Origin: JBCBWG01 sp038523925
GTDB taxonomy: Bacteria; Pseudomonadota; Alphaproteobacteria; Rhizobiales; Hyphomicrobiaceae
Reading direction: 5' to 3'
NCBI GenBank assembly: GCA_038523925.1
Contig: JBCBIY010000014.1
Coordinates: 1-64,000 of the forward strand
Length of the DNA stretch: 64,000 bases
The notes under the pieces are model-generated. The model was not told the DNA's origin, searched no databases, and saw only the letters and a list, made by a program, of their open reading frames with translations. This document shows positions 1 through 8,125 of this stretch, piece after piece. A program made the translations under genes and the position numbers. Position 1 is the stretch's first letter. Every line of letters begins with the position of its first letter.

Positions 1-275
1 ACCCACCGCACCCACGGCAGCCACCCGCTAACCCCACAAAGAACAGAGCGAGGCGCACGAAGCTGGCCTCCGGCCAGCGTAGCGCGCCGCAGCGAATGGC
101 ATGGCGGACTCGTGTGCCAACAGGGCTGTTGCCCTGTTGGACTAAAAGAAGAAGCGCGAGGCGCACGGAGCTGGCCATTGGCCAGCGTAGCGCGCCGCAG
201 CGGATGGCTTGGCGGACTCGTGTGCCAACCAAGCTTGCGCAGGTTGGACCAAAAAACAAAGAACAGCGCGGCTGG
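1..275 (+). repeat. Twin-hairpin intergenic repeat, copies A and B
   Basis: Two tandem copies of a unit of about 107 bp fill this gene-free stretch, and the array may start left of the window. Each unit has a first hairpin (GCTGGCC, 3-nt loop, GGCCAGC at 62-78 and 170-186), a conserved linker, and a second hairpin. In copy A the second stem is CCAACAGGGC / GCCCTGTTGG (117-140). In copy B it is shortened to CCAACC / GGTTGG (225-247), with both arms changed together. The same unit recurs twice at 19461-19715 in the same orientation. Short open frames across it are by-products of the repeat. From 275 to the gene at 391 I see nothing beyond a leader. Confidence 0.8.
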
Positions 276-390
276 ATAAAAAACCTCCTCCCTGTACCGC
301 GCGAAACAGTGCGGGGCGGGAGCGGGGCTTAGGGTCTGTTCATCGGCGCCACGGAACGGCGCCAAGAACACGACCCAAGGGAGAGCCCCA

Positions 391-738
391 ATGACTATTC
401 TCAAGACCCTCACCGCTGGCGCAACGGCAGCCGTCGCAGCCGTCATGCTGATGACGACTGCCCCTTCAGGCGCCAAAGCCGCAGCATTCAAGGTCGCAGC
501 CCCGACCGCCGCACCCGCCGCTGCAACGCAGACTGCACCGGTGCAAACCGTTGGCTTCAAGCGCCGCCGGTTCGGCGTTCACATTCACTTCGGTCACGGC
601 TATCGCGGCCACGGCTACTACCGCCCCTACCGCTACGTCCCGCGCTACCGCGGCTGCGGCTGGCTGAAGCGCCGCTGGCACCGGACCGGACGTCACTATT
701 GGAAGCGCCGCTACTTTATCTGCCGCGGCTGGTGGTGA
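391..738 (+). CDS. Small secreted, strongly cationic, Arg/Tyr-rich protein
   Basis: This 115-residue protein starts with a clear Sec signal peptide: Lys near the N-terminus, then an Ala/Val/Met-rich core, with likely cleavage near AKA-A at about residue 30. An Ala/Pro/Thr spacer follows. The mature C-terminal half is very rich in Arg, His, Tyr, Trp and Gly and has two Cys. The ATG follows GGGAGAG at good spacing. I recognise no family; similar small basic Tyr/Arg-rich exported proteins are common in Hyphomicrobiales and have no known function. It could bind the outer surface or nucleic acid, but nothing in the sequence proves that. It lies between a repeat array and a terminator, so it is probably transcribed alone. 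Confidence 0.65.
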   Translation: MTILKTLTAGATAAVAAVMLMTTAPSGAKAAAFKVAAPTAAPAAATQTAPVQTVGFKRRRFGVHIHFGHGYRGHGYYRPYRYVPRYRGCGWLKRRWHRTGRHYWKRRYFICRGWW

Positions 739-792
739 GCTTGGCGTTTGGCGCAGTCTGACCTCGGCTGCAGCCGCCCAACTCACCCCAAG

Positions 793-840
793 GCCCGATC
801 GCTCGGTCTCTCCAACCGGCGGTCGGGCTTTCTCTATTTT
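793..840 (+). terminator. Rho-independent terminator after the cationic protein gene
   Basis: GCCCGATCG (793-801) pairs with CGGTCGGGC (820-828) with a single G-T pair, and TTTCTCTATTTT follows. It lies 55 bp past the stop codon at 738. Confidence 0.75.
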
Positions 841-950
841 GCTACGCGGACGGCGCAAAAAATCGCTGCGCCGATGAACCTTCAAGCCGTGCGCTGCGAC
901 TGATCCTTTGAGCCGCTCAAGCGGTGCTCACATCACAGAGGAACAGTCCC

Positions 951-1229
951 ATGTCGTCCATTCAATCGAAGGCCACGCTTGCGGCATCGGCGCTTTTGGC
1001 AGGCGCGTTCGTCATCGCCGTCAGCGCGAGCGTCGCGTCAGCAGCCGCCCCGAAGTGCAAGACGTCGGTCGGATCATCGAACAAACATACCTGTACGACC
1101 GACTACACGGCGAAGCAGAAGGGCGGCACGTATAAGCGTGCGGTCCGCATCGGCGGCGCAAAGGCGTTCAAGGCAAAGCTGCCGCCGTGCCCGAAGATCC
1201 CGCGCGGGCCGTGCAAAAAGCGGCGCTGA
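951..1229 (+). CDS. Small secreted basic protein with four cysteines
   Basis: The 92-residue product begins at the ATG at 951, which follows GAGGAAC at correct spacing; an in-frame upstream ATG at 924 lacks such a site. A signal peptide of about 31 residues (hydrophobic Leu/Ala/Val core, cleavage near ASA-A) precedes a mature region of about 60 residues. That region is rich in Lys and Arg and has four Cys that could form disulfides in the periplasm. The C-terminus is Lys/Arg-rich. No family is recognised. It sits in the same direction as the other small cationic exported protein upstream but has its own terminators on both sides. Confidence 0.65.
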   Translation: MSSIQSKATLAASALLAGAFVIAVSASVASAAAPKCKTSVGSSNKHTCTTDYTAKQKGGTYKRAVRIGGAKAFKAKLPPCPKIPRGPCKKRR

Positions 1230-1267
1230 TGAAGCCGTAGCCGCAGAGTTCGCTCGCCGGCAGAAGC

Positions 1268-1297
1268 TGCTCCCGCTGCGACTTTGCGGCGGGAGCA
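1268..1297 (+). terminator. Terminator-like hairpin after the small basic protein gene
   Basis: TGCTCCCGC (1268-1276) and GCGGGAGCA (1289-1297) form a perfect 9-bp stem. The following sequence is only weakly T-rich (CTCTTATG). It lies between convergent genes. Confidence 0.55.
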
Positions 1298-1329
1298 CTC
1301 TTATGCGGTTCGTGAGATGACGACTGCGA

Positions 1330-2430
1330 CTACGACCGCGGCGGCTTCTTCGCGAAATCAGCGCGCTTCAGGATGAGGGTGTTGTAATCGCCGGTACCGA
1401 TCTTGAAGTCGTAGCCGGCAAACTCCTCCGACATCGTCTTGGCCTGCGGTTCGGCATCCTTGTTTTGCGCCGAGGCCTCGAGCCGCGCCCATGCACCGAC
1501 CTCGTCGTCGGTCGTCGGGAACGTCGTGAGCTTGATCGCCAGGCCATCTTTCGTCTCAAGGGTAACTGCCGGCCCGCTTGGTGCCGATGCGTCCGCCTTG
1601 CGAACATCGATAAAGGTCAGCGGCGCGAACATGCGCTTGACGCGGTTCAGTTTGTTCGGATCGAGCTCCGGCGCTGCTGCGGCAGGCTTGGTCTCGTTTG
1701 CATCGCCCGTTGCGGCGGCGGGCTCGGCGCCAGGCTCCGGCTTCGCGTTCCCAGTTGCCGGCGGCGCATCACTCGCGCTGAGTGGTGGATCGAGCGCCAG
1801 CTCGTCGCCTTTGCGGGCGACCTTGAAGTCTGGCGCGGTCACTGTCGTCAGGTCCGCTTCGGCGATGTTCAGGAGCTGCGTGTTGAACCAACCTGAGCGG
1901 TCTGGCGGTACGCGGACGTTGCCGCGCACGAGGAAGCTCCGCGCATTGGCGGCCGTGCGCACGTATTGTCCGCCCGACATGCCGCCGACGGCCGCCTCGC
2001 GGCGGCCGAGCACGACATCGGCGAGCGTTGCCCCGTCGGCCGACGTCGCGACCACGCGTGTGCCGGCCCCATCTTTCGCGTCGGGCGCAGCAAGGCCGAG
2101 GTCAGCATAGCGCGCCGGGTCATCCGTTTTGCGTTCCTCGATCTTCAGCACCGACAAGCTCGTCGTCAGCGTGCTCGCGAGACTATCGCGGATCGGATAG
2201 CCGCTTGCGTCGACCATGCGGTCGCCATCGCGCACCAGCGTCGTCGTGCCATCGGACGTCGTCACGGTCATCTTTGCGATCGCCTTCGATCGCTCCGCAA
2301 GTCCTGGCAGAAGCTGGCGGCCGCGGTCGCTGATGGCGTCGCTCACGGAATTGTAGCGCGCCGACGTGAAGGCGAGGGCGACCGCGATGGCTGTGACACC
2401 GGCGAGGATCGGAAGCGTCTTCGGGTTCAT
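1330..2430 (-). CDS. DUF4340 domain protein of a Gld-like ABC system
   Basis: The product has 366 residues with one N-terminal membrane segment (about residues 5-22) and a long extracytoplasmic part of the DUF4340 type. The middle contains an Ala/Pro/Glu-rich linker (roughly residues 215-255). It is the last gene of a four-gene minus-strand operon, and its ATG overlaps the GldG stop codon (ATGA at 2427-2430) with a GAGGAGG site upstream, so translation is probably coupled. DUF4340 proteins regularly follow GldG-type genes and are thought to be accessory parts of that ABC exporter. The substrate is unknown. Confidence 0.8.
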   Translation of the reverse strand: MNPKTLPILAGVTAIAVALAFTSARYNSVSDAISDRGRQLLPGLAERSKAIAKMTVTTSDGTTTLVRDGDRMVDASGYPIRDSLASTLTTSLSVLKIEERKTDDPARYADLGLAAPDAKDGAGTRVVATSADGATLADVVLGRREAAVGGMSGGQYVRTAANARSFLVRGNVRVPPDRSGWFNTQLLNIAEADLTTVTAPDFKVARKGDELALDPPLSASDAPPATGNAKPEPGAEPAAATGDANETKPAAAAPELDPNKLNRVKRMFAPLTFIDVRKADASAPSGPAVTLETKDGLAIKLTTFPTTDDEVGAWARLEASAQNKDAEPQAKTMSEEFAGYDFKIGTGDYNTLILKRADFAKKPPRS

Positions 2431-4337
2431 TGGTCATCCTCCTCGCGGCGCGCGGCGGGCCTGCGTTCCGGTGGAATGGACGGCACCGGCTGGCGCGGCT
2501 TTGCGAACGCGAACGCCAGTGCGATGGCCGCGGCGATTGCCGGTACGATCGCGACGTTGGTTGCCGTAAGCCACGTTTTCAGCCGATCGACGTCCCGGTT
2601 CAGGTTGAATTGCACGTTACGAAGTTCAGCGCGGGTTGCGAGCAGCTCGCCGCGGAATTGGTCGACGGCCTGTACGGTCTCCTCAGAAACGGCAGCACTG
2701 CCGTTTGAATCCGCGGCTGAAAGCTGGCGCAGCCGGCCCTCGGTTTCCGTGAGCTTTTTCTGCAATTCCTGCTGCTTCTTCAGGTAGCGCTGCTCGGCGG
2801 ACTTCTCGAGCGCTTCGATGCGTTCGAACGGCCGCCACGAGACGCCGCGGCCGCGAAGATCAGCCAACGCTACGCCGCCAGCCATCTGTTCGATTGCGTT
2901 GAGGACGAACGCGCCGTTGCTCGCAAAGGCATCGGCAAAGGTCTGGCCGAGGACCTGGCGTTGCCGGATCCAGTTGCGGTCCATCACCATGTCGGCGTCG
3001 GCAATCAGGATTACGTTCGGCTTCGCAGTGCTCTCCTTTAACGGAGCGCCGGCGGCCTCAGAGCCGGAGGGCTTCCCCTTCGGGTAGGCCGTCGCAAGCT
3101 TGCCTTGAAGGCGGGCTGCGAGCGTCATCGGACCGTTGGCGCGCTTCAGTTCGGCTGCGAGTTGGCGGGGATCGGTCTGCGGGTTGCCTGCGAGTTTTGC
3201 GGGCAGGGTGCCAGCCTGGATTGATGTCGTCAGCAGCGGCGAAAGCGAGACGTCGGCCTTGCCGTCCGCAATCGAGAGGTGGCCTGGCGTCGTCATGACG
3301 ATGCTGGTGAGCTGCGCAAAGATCGCGTCGTCTTCCGCCATACCGCCGCGGGTCACGGCCAGCCACGGGAGCGTCGTCACCGGCGTCGGGCGCCCGCCGA
3401 CATCGCGCGCCGTGCGGATCGCAAAGCCCGGATCGCCAACGGCTTCGTCGGTCGAGTATTGGACGCCCCAGGCCTTAAACAGCTTGTCGAGGTTCGAAGC
3501 CGGATTCGATGGCGGCATGCCCGGGCGCAGTCCAGGTTGGTTCTCGGCATACGGGTCGACCATAACGATGGTCGCGCCGCCGCCCAGCACCCATTGATCA
3601 AGCGTGTAGAGCGTACGCTCGGTCAGCGTTTTGGGGTGGACCATCAAAACAACGCGCGTGCCCTCAGGCAGCGCATCGACGTCGCCGCGCAACGGCTCGA
3701 TCGTAAACAGCTCGCGGAGCTGCTTAAGAATTTGCTGCTCCGGCACGCGCGACATCGGGTTGCCCGCCATGCCGATCCCGTCGATGAGCGCGATGACAGG
3801 TTTCTTTGGCTGTCCGAGTTCGGCGACGAGCCGCGTGATGTCGTATTCGAGGAAAGCTTCGCGGTCTGGTGAAAATACCGGGATCTGGCCGCGCCCGTCC
3901 GTCGAGTTCGTCGCCGCAAGGCCAAAGAAGACTTCCGGCCCTCCGGTTGCTCGCAGCCTGTTTATGCCAAACGCAACAGCGCGGTCTTCGTCATCGGAAA
4001 ACGGCGCCGGGTCGATCACTTCAAGCGTGATCCTGCCGTTCGAAAGGTTGCGATAGGTGGCGAGCAGCGATTGCACACGGTTCGCGTAAGCCGAGAGCTG
4101 TGGTGCTGATTGGACCAGCGACTTCGACAGGAAGAGCCGCATATGGATCGGCTCTTTCAGGTTTTGCAGAAGCTCGCGCGTACTTTGGCTCAGCGAGTAG
4201 AGCCCGGTGTCGGTAAGGTCCGCCCGCGCCGTCCTGAACGTGTTGTTCGAGAAGATGTTCACGGCGAGGAACAGGACGACCGCAAGAGCAATCGCGAGCG
4301 TGATCTGCAGCGTCTTTGAGAGTGATCGTTCCGTCAT
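2427..4337 (-). CDS. GldG-family auxiliary component of ABC transporter
   Basis: This 636-residue protein has an N-terminal transmembrane helix (about residues 8-28), a large GldG-type (ABC_transp_aux) periplasmic domain, a charged coiled coil near residues 515-550, a second membrane helix close to the C-terminus and a short basic/acidic tail. I chose the ATG at 4337 because GAGG lies 6 bases upstream; an in-frame GTG at 4349 has no comparable site. GldG was named in Bacteroidetes gliding motility, where it works with GldA (ATPase) and GldF (permease). Alphaproteobacterial relatives do not glide and are probably export or envelope systems. The upstream permease stop overlaps the leader, which supports one operon. 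Confidence 0.85.
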   Translation of the reverse strand: MTERSLSKTLQITLAIALAVVLFLAVNIFSNNTFRTARADLTDTGLYSLSQSTRELLQNLKEPIHMRLFLSKSLVQSAPQLSAYANRVQSLLATYRNLSNGRITLEVIDPAPFSDDEDRAVAFGINRLRATGGPEVFFGLAATNSTDGRGQIPVFSPDREAFLEYDITRLVAELGQPKKPVIALIDGIGMAGNPMSRVPEQQILKQLRELFTIEPLRGDVDALPEGTRVVLMVHPKTLTERTLYTLDQWVLGGGATIVMVDPYAENQPGLRPGMPPSNPASNLDKLFKAWGVQYSTDEAVGDPGFAIRTARDVGGRPTPVTTLPWLAVTRGGMAEDDAIFAQLTSIVMTTPGHLSIADGKADVSLSPLLTTSIQAGTLPAKLAGNPQTDPRQLAAELKRANGPMTLAARLQGKLATAYPKGKPSGSEAAGAPLKESTAKPNVILIADADMVMDRNWIRQRQVLGQTFADAFASNGAFVLNAIEQMAGGVALADLRGRGVSWRPFERIEALEKSAEQRYLKKQQELQKKLTETEGRLRQLSAADSNGSAAVSEETVQAVDQFRGELLATRAELRNVQFNLNRDVDRLKTWLTATNVAIVPAIAAAIALAFAFAKPRQPVPSIPPERRPAARREEDDQ

Positions 4338-4345
4338 GACCGACC

Positions 4346-5092
4346 TCACGCAGCTTTCTTCAGGTCAACGACCTGAATGTTAATCCAGAGGCAGAGCAGG
4401 ATCATCGAGATGAAAAAGATGACTGTTGGCAGCTCTATGACGCCGCGGCTCAGCCGGTTGAAGTGTGAGATGAAGGACAGCGACTGGACGGCGTCCGTCA
4501 CGAACGTGGGTGCCCAGCCGCGCACGGCGGAGAGCACGAGGTCAAAGCCCGCCATCACCAGCAGGAAGCCGATGAGGCCGGCGACGATGAAGGCGATCAC
4601 CTGGTTCTTCGTCATTGCCGAGATGCAGGCGGCGAGGGCGAGGAACGCGCCGGCCATAAGCCAGCTTCCGACGTAGCTTGCGAAGATGACGCCGTTGTCG
4701 GGCGCGCCAAGGTAGTTGACCGTCCACCACATCGGGAACGTGCAGATGAGGGCGACGGCGACGAATGCCCAGCCGGCCAGGAATTTGGCGACGACCAACT
4801 CCCAAGTCCGCACCGGCAGCGTCATCAGAAGTTCGATCGTGCCGGAGCGGCGTTCCTCAGCCCAGAGCCGCATGCCGATGGCCGGCATCAGGATCAGGAA
4901 TAACCACGGATGCCACGTGAAGAAGCTTGCGAGGTCGGCCTGGCCGCGGGTGAAGAAGCCCGTCGCAAAGAACGTCAGGCCTGCTGCGAGCGCGAGGAAG
5001 ACGAACAGGAAGATGGCGGCAAGCGGTGTCTTGAAATAGGCGAAGAACTCGCGGGCGAAGACGATGCCGATGGTTCTGAGAGAGTTGGACAT
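4346..5092 (-). CDS. ABC-2 type permease (GldF-like)
   Basis: The product is 248 residues with about six hydrophobic helices typical of ABC-2 permeases and the family segment RLWAEERRSGTIELLMTLP after the second helix. I start it at the ATG at 5092 (MSNSLRTIG), which matches usual family N-termini. An ATG at 5131 in the same frame would add 13 residues; neither has a strong ribosome site. It would form the membrane channel with the ATPase encoded just upstream, and the GldG and DUF4340 partners are encoded downstream with overlapping ends. Confidence 0.85.
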   Translation of the reverse strand: MSNSLRTIGIVFAREFFAYFKTPLAAIFLFVFLALAAGLTFFATGFFTRGQADLASFFTWHPWLFLILMPAIGMRLWAEERRSGTIELLMTLPVRTWELVVAKFLAGWAFVAVALICTFPMWWTVNYLGAPDNGVIFASYVGSWLMAGAFLALAACISAMTKNQVIAFIVAGLIGFLLVMAGFDLVLSAVRGWAPTFVTDAVQSLSFISHFNRLSRGVIELPTVIFFISMILLCLWINIQVVDLKKAA

Positions 5093-5159
5093 TGGGCTCG
5101 TTGCGTCTGGCGGGATGCGTTGCGATGTCATGCGGTGGGCTCGGGCGGGCGGTCTGCTA

Positions 5160-6113
5160 TCAGGACGGCGGTTGGCTCTGTGTGATCTCGCGGAACACGT
5201 CGTCGAGGCGCGGCGGGGCTTCGGCGATCTCGGTGACGATGAGGCCATCGCGCGCCAGCGTGTTGGTGAGGTCGGCGGTAGAGATGCGGCCCTGGCCGAG
5301 CTTGACGACGAGTTCTGACTGGTCGCCGTGGCTTTCGATAAGCCGGATGTCACTGCCCGGCAGGTGCGGGCTCAGCGCTTTGACGAGGTCTGCGTCGCCC
5401 GATTGGCGCGTGATCCGGACACGTACTTCTTGCGGACGGCGGCTGCGCTTTAAGAGGGCCGCCGGGGTTTCATCGGCGACCACCTTGCCGCGGGCGATGA
5501 TCACTGTGCGTGTGCAGATCGCCTCGACCTCCTCGAGGATGTGGGTTGAGACGACGATGGCCTTTTCAGCGGCGATCTCTCCGATGAGGCTGCGCATCTC
5601 GTGCTTTTGGTTGGGATCGAGGCCGTCCGTCGGCTCGTCGAGGATCAGCACGTCCGGATCGTGGACGAGCGCCTGCGCAATGCCGACCCGCCGCTTAAAC
5701 CCCTTCGACAGCGCGTCGACCGGCTTGTTCCAGACATCGCCGAGATGGACCTTGTCGACCATATAGGCGAGGCGGTCGTTAAGGCCTGGCCCGCTCATGC
5801 CGCGCATGCGACCGACAAAGTTCAGAAAGCTTGCAACCGTCATGTCGCCATAGGCCGGCGCACCTTCGGGCAGATACCCAAGCCGCCGGCGTGCGGCGAT
5901 CGCGTCTGCGACGACGTCATGCCCGCAGATCTCGGCTGTCCCCTGATCGGGCTCGAGAAACCCCGCAATCATCCGCATCGTCGTCGACTTACCCGCCCCA
6001 TTCGGGCCAAGGAAGCCGACCACCTCGCCACGGTCGACGCCAAGCGATACATCGTCGACTGCGAGGACGTCGCCGAAGGATTTCGTCAGGTTCTGCGTCT
6101 CGATCAGCGGCAT
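5160..6113 (-). CDS. ABC transporter ATP-binding protein (GldA/CcmA-like)
   Basis: The 317-residue ATPase has Walker A GPNGAGKST (about 36-44), a variant signature LSKGFKRRV, and Walker B LILDEPT followed by a D-loop. The extra C-terminal region of about 90 residues is typical of the DrrA/GldA-type family that drives ABC-2 permeases. The ATG at 6113 begins the usual N-terminus (MPLIETQNLTKSFG); longer in-frame starts upstream would add about 78 low-complexity residues that the family lacks. It is the first gene of the operon with permease, GldG and DUF4340 and shares its upstream region with the divergent gene at 6351. Confidence 0.88.
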   Translation of the reverse strand: MPLIETQNLTKSFGDVLAVDDVSLGVDRGEVVGFLGPNGAGKSTTMRMIAGFLEPDQGTAEICGHDVVADAIAARRRLGYLPEGAPAYGDMTVASFLNFVGRMRGMSGPGLNDRLAYMVDKVHLGDVWNKPVDALSKGFKRRVGIAQALVHDPDVLILDEPTDGLDPNQKHEMRSLIGEIAAEKAIVVSTHILEEVEAICTRTVIIARGKVVADETPAALLKRSRRPQEVRVRITRQSGDADLVKALSPHLPGSDIRLIESHGDQSELVVKLGQGRISTADLTNTLARDGLIVTEIAEAPPRLDDVFREITQSQPPS

Positions 6114-6350
6114 GGAGGGCCAGCCTCTCTCGGTCAGGTTGTCGGGGTTCTGGGTCGAATGCGCAGGCGCGGGCGCGAAGTCAAGTCCATGCTGGATTAC
6201 GGCCTTACCGCGCCGCGGCGGCCCCCGGACTCTTCTGAGGTTTCGTGCCGGTAACCGCGGGGTTGAAACCCGCGCGCTGGCGGCGGGGCTTGCAAGCAGC
6301 GCCGCGCCATGCGCCGTTGGCTGAGCACCAACCACAAGGAGGAGCACGCG

Positions 6351-6908
6351 ATGGCAAGGCTTGCCCCGCTAGCGCCCGTTCCGCTGTCGCCAGAACAGCA
6401 GCGCATTCATGATGACATCGCAGCCGGCCCGCGCGGCACCGTCCCGCCGCCGCAGCAGATCTGGCTGCATTCGCCGGCGTTTGCCGAACCCGCGCAGGCC
6501 GTCGGCGCCTTCTGCCGCTATGGCTCGACGTTGCCGCTGGCGCTTTCCGAACTCGCGATTATCACGGTCGGCAAGACTTGGGGGGCGGACTACGAGTTTT
6601 GGGCGCACGCAAAGATCGCGCGCGAGGCTGGCATTCCCGATGACGTGATCGAGGCGATCCGCACCGGAGGCGAGCCTGACTTCGCCCATGCCCCGGAACA
6701 CGCAGCGCTGGTCCATCACGCGGCGAAACAAATGCTTGAGCGCGGGCGTTTGCCTGATGATGACTACGCGGCGCTGATTGAGGCGTTCGGCAAACAAGGC
6801 ACCGTCGAACTCGTCGGTATCGTTGGCTACTACTGCCTCGTTTCGTTGACGCTCAACGTCTTCGAGGTCGTAACGCCTGACGGGTCCAAGCCGGTCAGCG
6901 CGGCGTAA
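6351..6908 (+). CDS. Carboxymuconolactone decarboxylase family protein
   Basis: This 185-residue protein matches the CMD/AhpD-like fold: a conserved block near residues 65-92 reads ELAIITVGKTW followed by an EFWAH segment. Glu and His of that block are kept, but the Cys pair of AhpD-type peroxidase members is absent, so it resembles the 4-carboxymuconolactone decarboxylase side of the family rather than a disulfide reductase. The ATG at 6351 follows AAGGAGG. The next gene is a short-chain dehydrogenase 33 bp downstream, suggesting co-transcription, perhaps in aromatic or lactone metabolism. The substrate cannot be read from the sequence. Confidence 0.8.
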   Translation: MARLAPLAPVPLSPEQQRIHDDIAAGPRGTVPPPQQIWLHSPAFAEPAQAVGAFCRYGSTLPLALSELAIITVGKTWGADYEFWAHAKIAREAGIPDDVIEAIRTGGEPDFAHAPEHAALVHHAAKQMLERGRLPDDDYAALIEAFGKQGTVELVGIVGYYCLVSLTLNVFEVVTPDGSKPVSAA

Positions 6909-6941
6909 GCGCAATGCCGCAACGGTCGGCTCGGAGATGGA

Positions 6942-7712
6942 ATGGCTGAGAATACAATTGCGGCCGGCAAGGTCGCCTGGGTGACGGGTGCGAGCAGCGG
7001 CATTGGTAAAGCCGTCGCCGAACGCCTGGCAGCGCGCGGGATGACCGTCGCAATCAGCGCGCGGTCAGAAGATAAGCTGACGGCCATCGCAGATGCGTCA
7101 AACGGCATTACAGCTTTCCCGCTCGACATCACGAACGATGATGCGGTCACCGCCACGATCGACGACATCGAAGGCCGGCTTGGGCCGATCCATCTCGCCG
7201 TATTCTGCGCGGCGGTCTGGGCGGTGCAGGACATCGAAGAGCTCGACGTGCCGACGGTGCAGAAAGGCATGACCGTCAACTTCAACGGGACGGTCGCCAC
7301 GTTGATCCCGCTCGCGCACCGGATGATGGAGCGCAAGTCTGGACGCCTTGCGATCGTCGCCTCGGTCGCCGGGTATCGTGGCTTGCCGCGCGCTGGCGCC
7401 TACGGCCCGACGAAGGCCGCGCTCATCAACCTTGCCGAGTGCCTGCAGCCGGACCTGAAGCGCCACGGCGTCGACATCAGCATCATCAATCCGGGCTTCG
7501 TCGACACGCCGATGACCGAAGACAACGACTTCCCAATGCCGTTCCTCATGGAGGTAGCCCCCGCCGCGGACCGGATCATCAAGGGGCTGTCGGCCGGCCA
7601 CTACGAGATCGCGTTTCCCTGGCAGACGGTCTGGTTCCTGAAGCTGATGCGCATGCTGCCGAACCGGCTCTTCCTCTGGCTCATGCGAAAAGGGGTCGCC
7701 AAGCAGGCGTGA
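6942..7712 (+). CDS. Short-chain dehydrogenase/reductase (SDR)
   Basis: This is a 256-residue classical SDR: cofactor motif TGASSGIG at residues 15-22, catalytic Ser near 140, and YGPTK (Tyr153, Lys157). The Arg after the second strand (SARSEDKL) favours NADP(H). The PGFVDTPM segment is typical. The C-terminus (about 225-256) is hydrophobic and basic, so it may lie on the membrane. It follows the CMD-like gene and precedes a small membrane protein gene by 3 bp, so the three may form one unit. The substrate is not predictable. Confidence 0.88.
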   Translation: MAENTIAAGKVAWVTGASSGIGKAVAERLAARGMTVAISARSEDKLTAIADASNGITAFPLDITNDDAVTATIDDIEGRLGPIHLAVFCAAVWAVQDIEELDVPTVQKGMTVNFNGTVATLIPLAHRMMERKSGRLAIVASVAGYRGLPRAGAYGPTKAALINLAECLQPDLKRHGVDISIINPGFVDTPMTEDNDFPMPFLMEVAPAADRIIKGLSAGHYEIAFPWQTVWFLKLMRMLPNRLFLWLMRKGVAKQA

Positions 7713-7715
7713 GGG

Positions 7716-8027
7716 ATGGGGCTTGTCCGAAATATGTTTGGCCGGGCGCTATGCGCGGGGCTTGGCGCGGGCTTTGTGGCCGGCGCAATCCCGCTCTTCA
7801 CTTTCGGGCCGGCCGGGCAGCAGGTCCGCGCTATGATCGAGCCGCGCATCGAAGCGTTAGCGGCCGCGCTCGGCGTGCCTGATTGGGTCGGCCTCGCGAT
7901 CGCCGGATCATTCGCGATCGCCGGGCCCATGGCACTCGTCTGGCTGATCGCCGGGCCAGACGTCCGCCGCTTGCGATGGTTCGTGCTCGGCGCGCTCGGT
8001 TACGGCGCGGTCTGGGCGTTTACCTGA
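7716..8027 (+). CDS. Small hypothetical membrane protein
   Basis: 103 residues with a hydrophobic Gly/Ala-rich N-terminal helix (about 10-30) and two hydrophobic helices in the C-terminal half (about 57-78 and 87-102). No family is recognised. It begins 3 bp after the SDR stop; the GAGGG just before the first ATG is too close for ideal use, so the ATG at 7734 (residue 7) is an alternative start. It probably is the last gene of the CMD-SDR unit. The PpsR-type operators for bchI start 34 bp after it. Confidence 0.6.
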   Translation: MGLVRNMFGRALCAGLGAGFVAGAIPLFTFGPAGQQVRAMIEPRIEALAAALGVPDWVGLAIAGSFAIAGPMALVWLIAGPDVRRLRWFVLGALGYGAVWAFT

Positions 8028-8060
8028 CGGGCAACGGTGTTGCGTGGGACGGCGGGAAAG

Positions 8061-8104
8061 TGTCAAACTGGCCTGACAGTATTCAGTGTCCCGTGCAGTG
8101 AACA
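8061..8104 (+). promoter_or_regulatory. Tandem PpsR/CrtJ operator sites upstream of bchI
   Basis: Two copies of the TGT-N12-ACA palindrome occur: TGTCAAACTGGCCTGACA at 8061-8078 and TGTCCCGTGCAGTGAACA at 8087-8104. They are separated by exactly 8 bp and end 21 bp before the bchI start. Known CrtJ/PpsR-regulated promoters (for example bchC of Rhodobacter) carry two such palindromes about 8 bp apart and are repressed in air. The first copy matches the fuller consensus (TGTCAA...TGACA) well; the second is weaker. The regulator gene is not in this window. Confidence 0.82.
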
Positions 8105-8125
8105 GCCGGGCGAGGCTCGCGGTCC

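Noticed and set aside
96..394. Overlapping short frames in the first repeat array
   Set aside because: They encode the repeat unit in two frames, with repeated peptide segments (VPTGLLPCWTK-like) that only mirror the DNA repeat. No ribosome site or conserved protein is evident.
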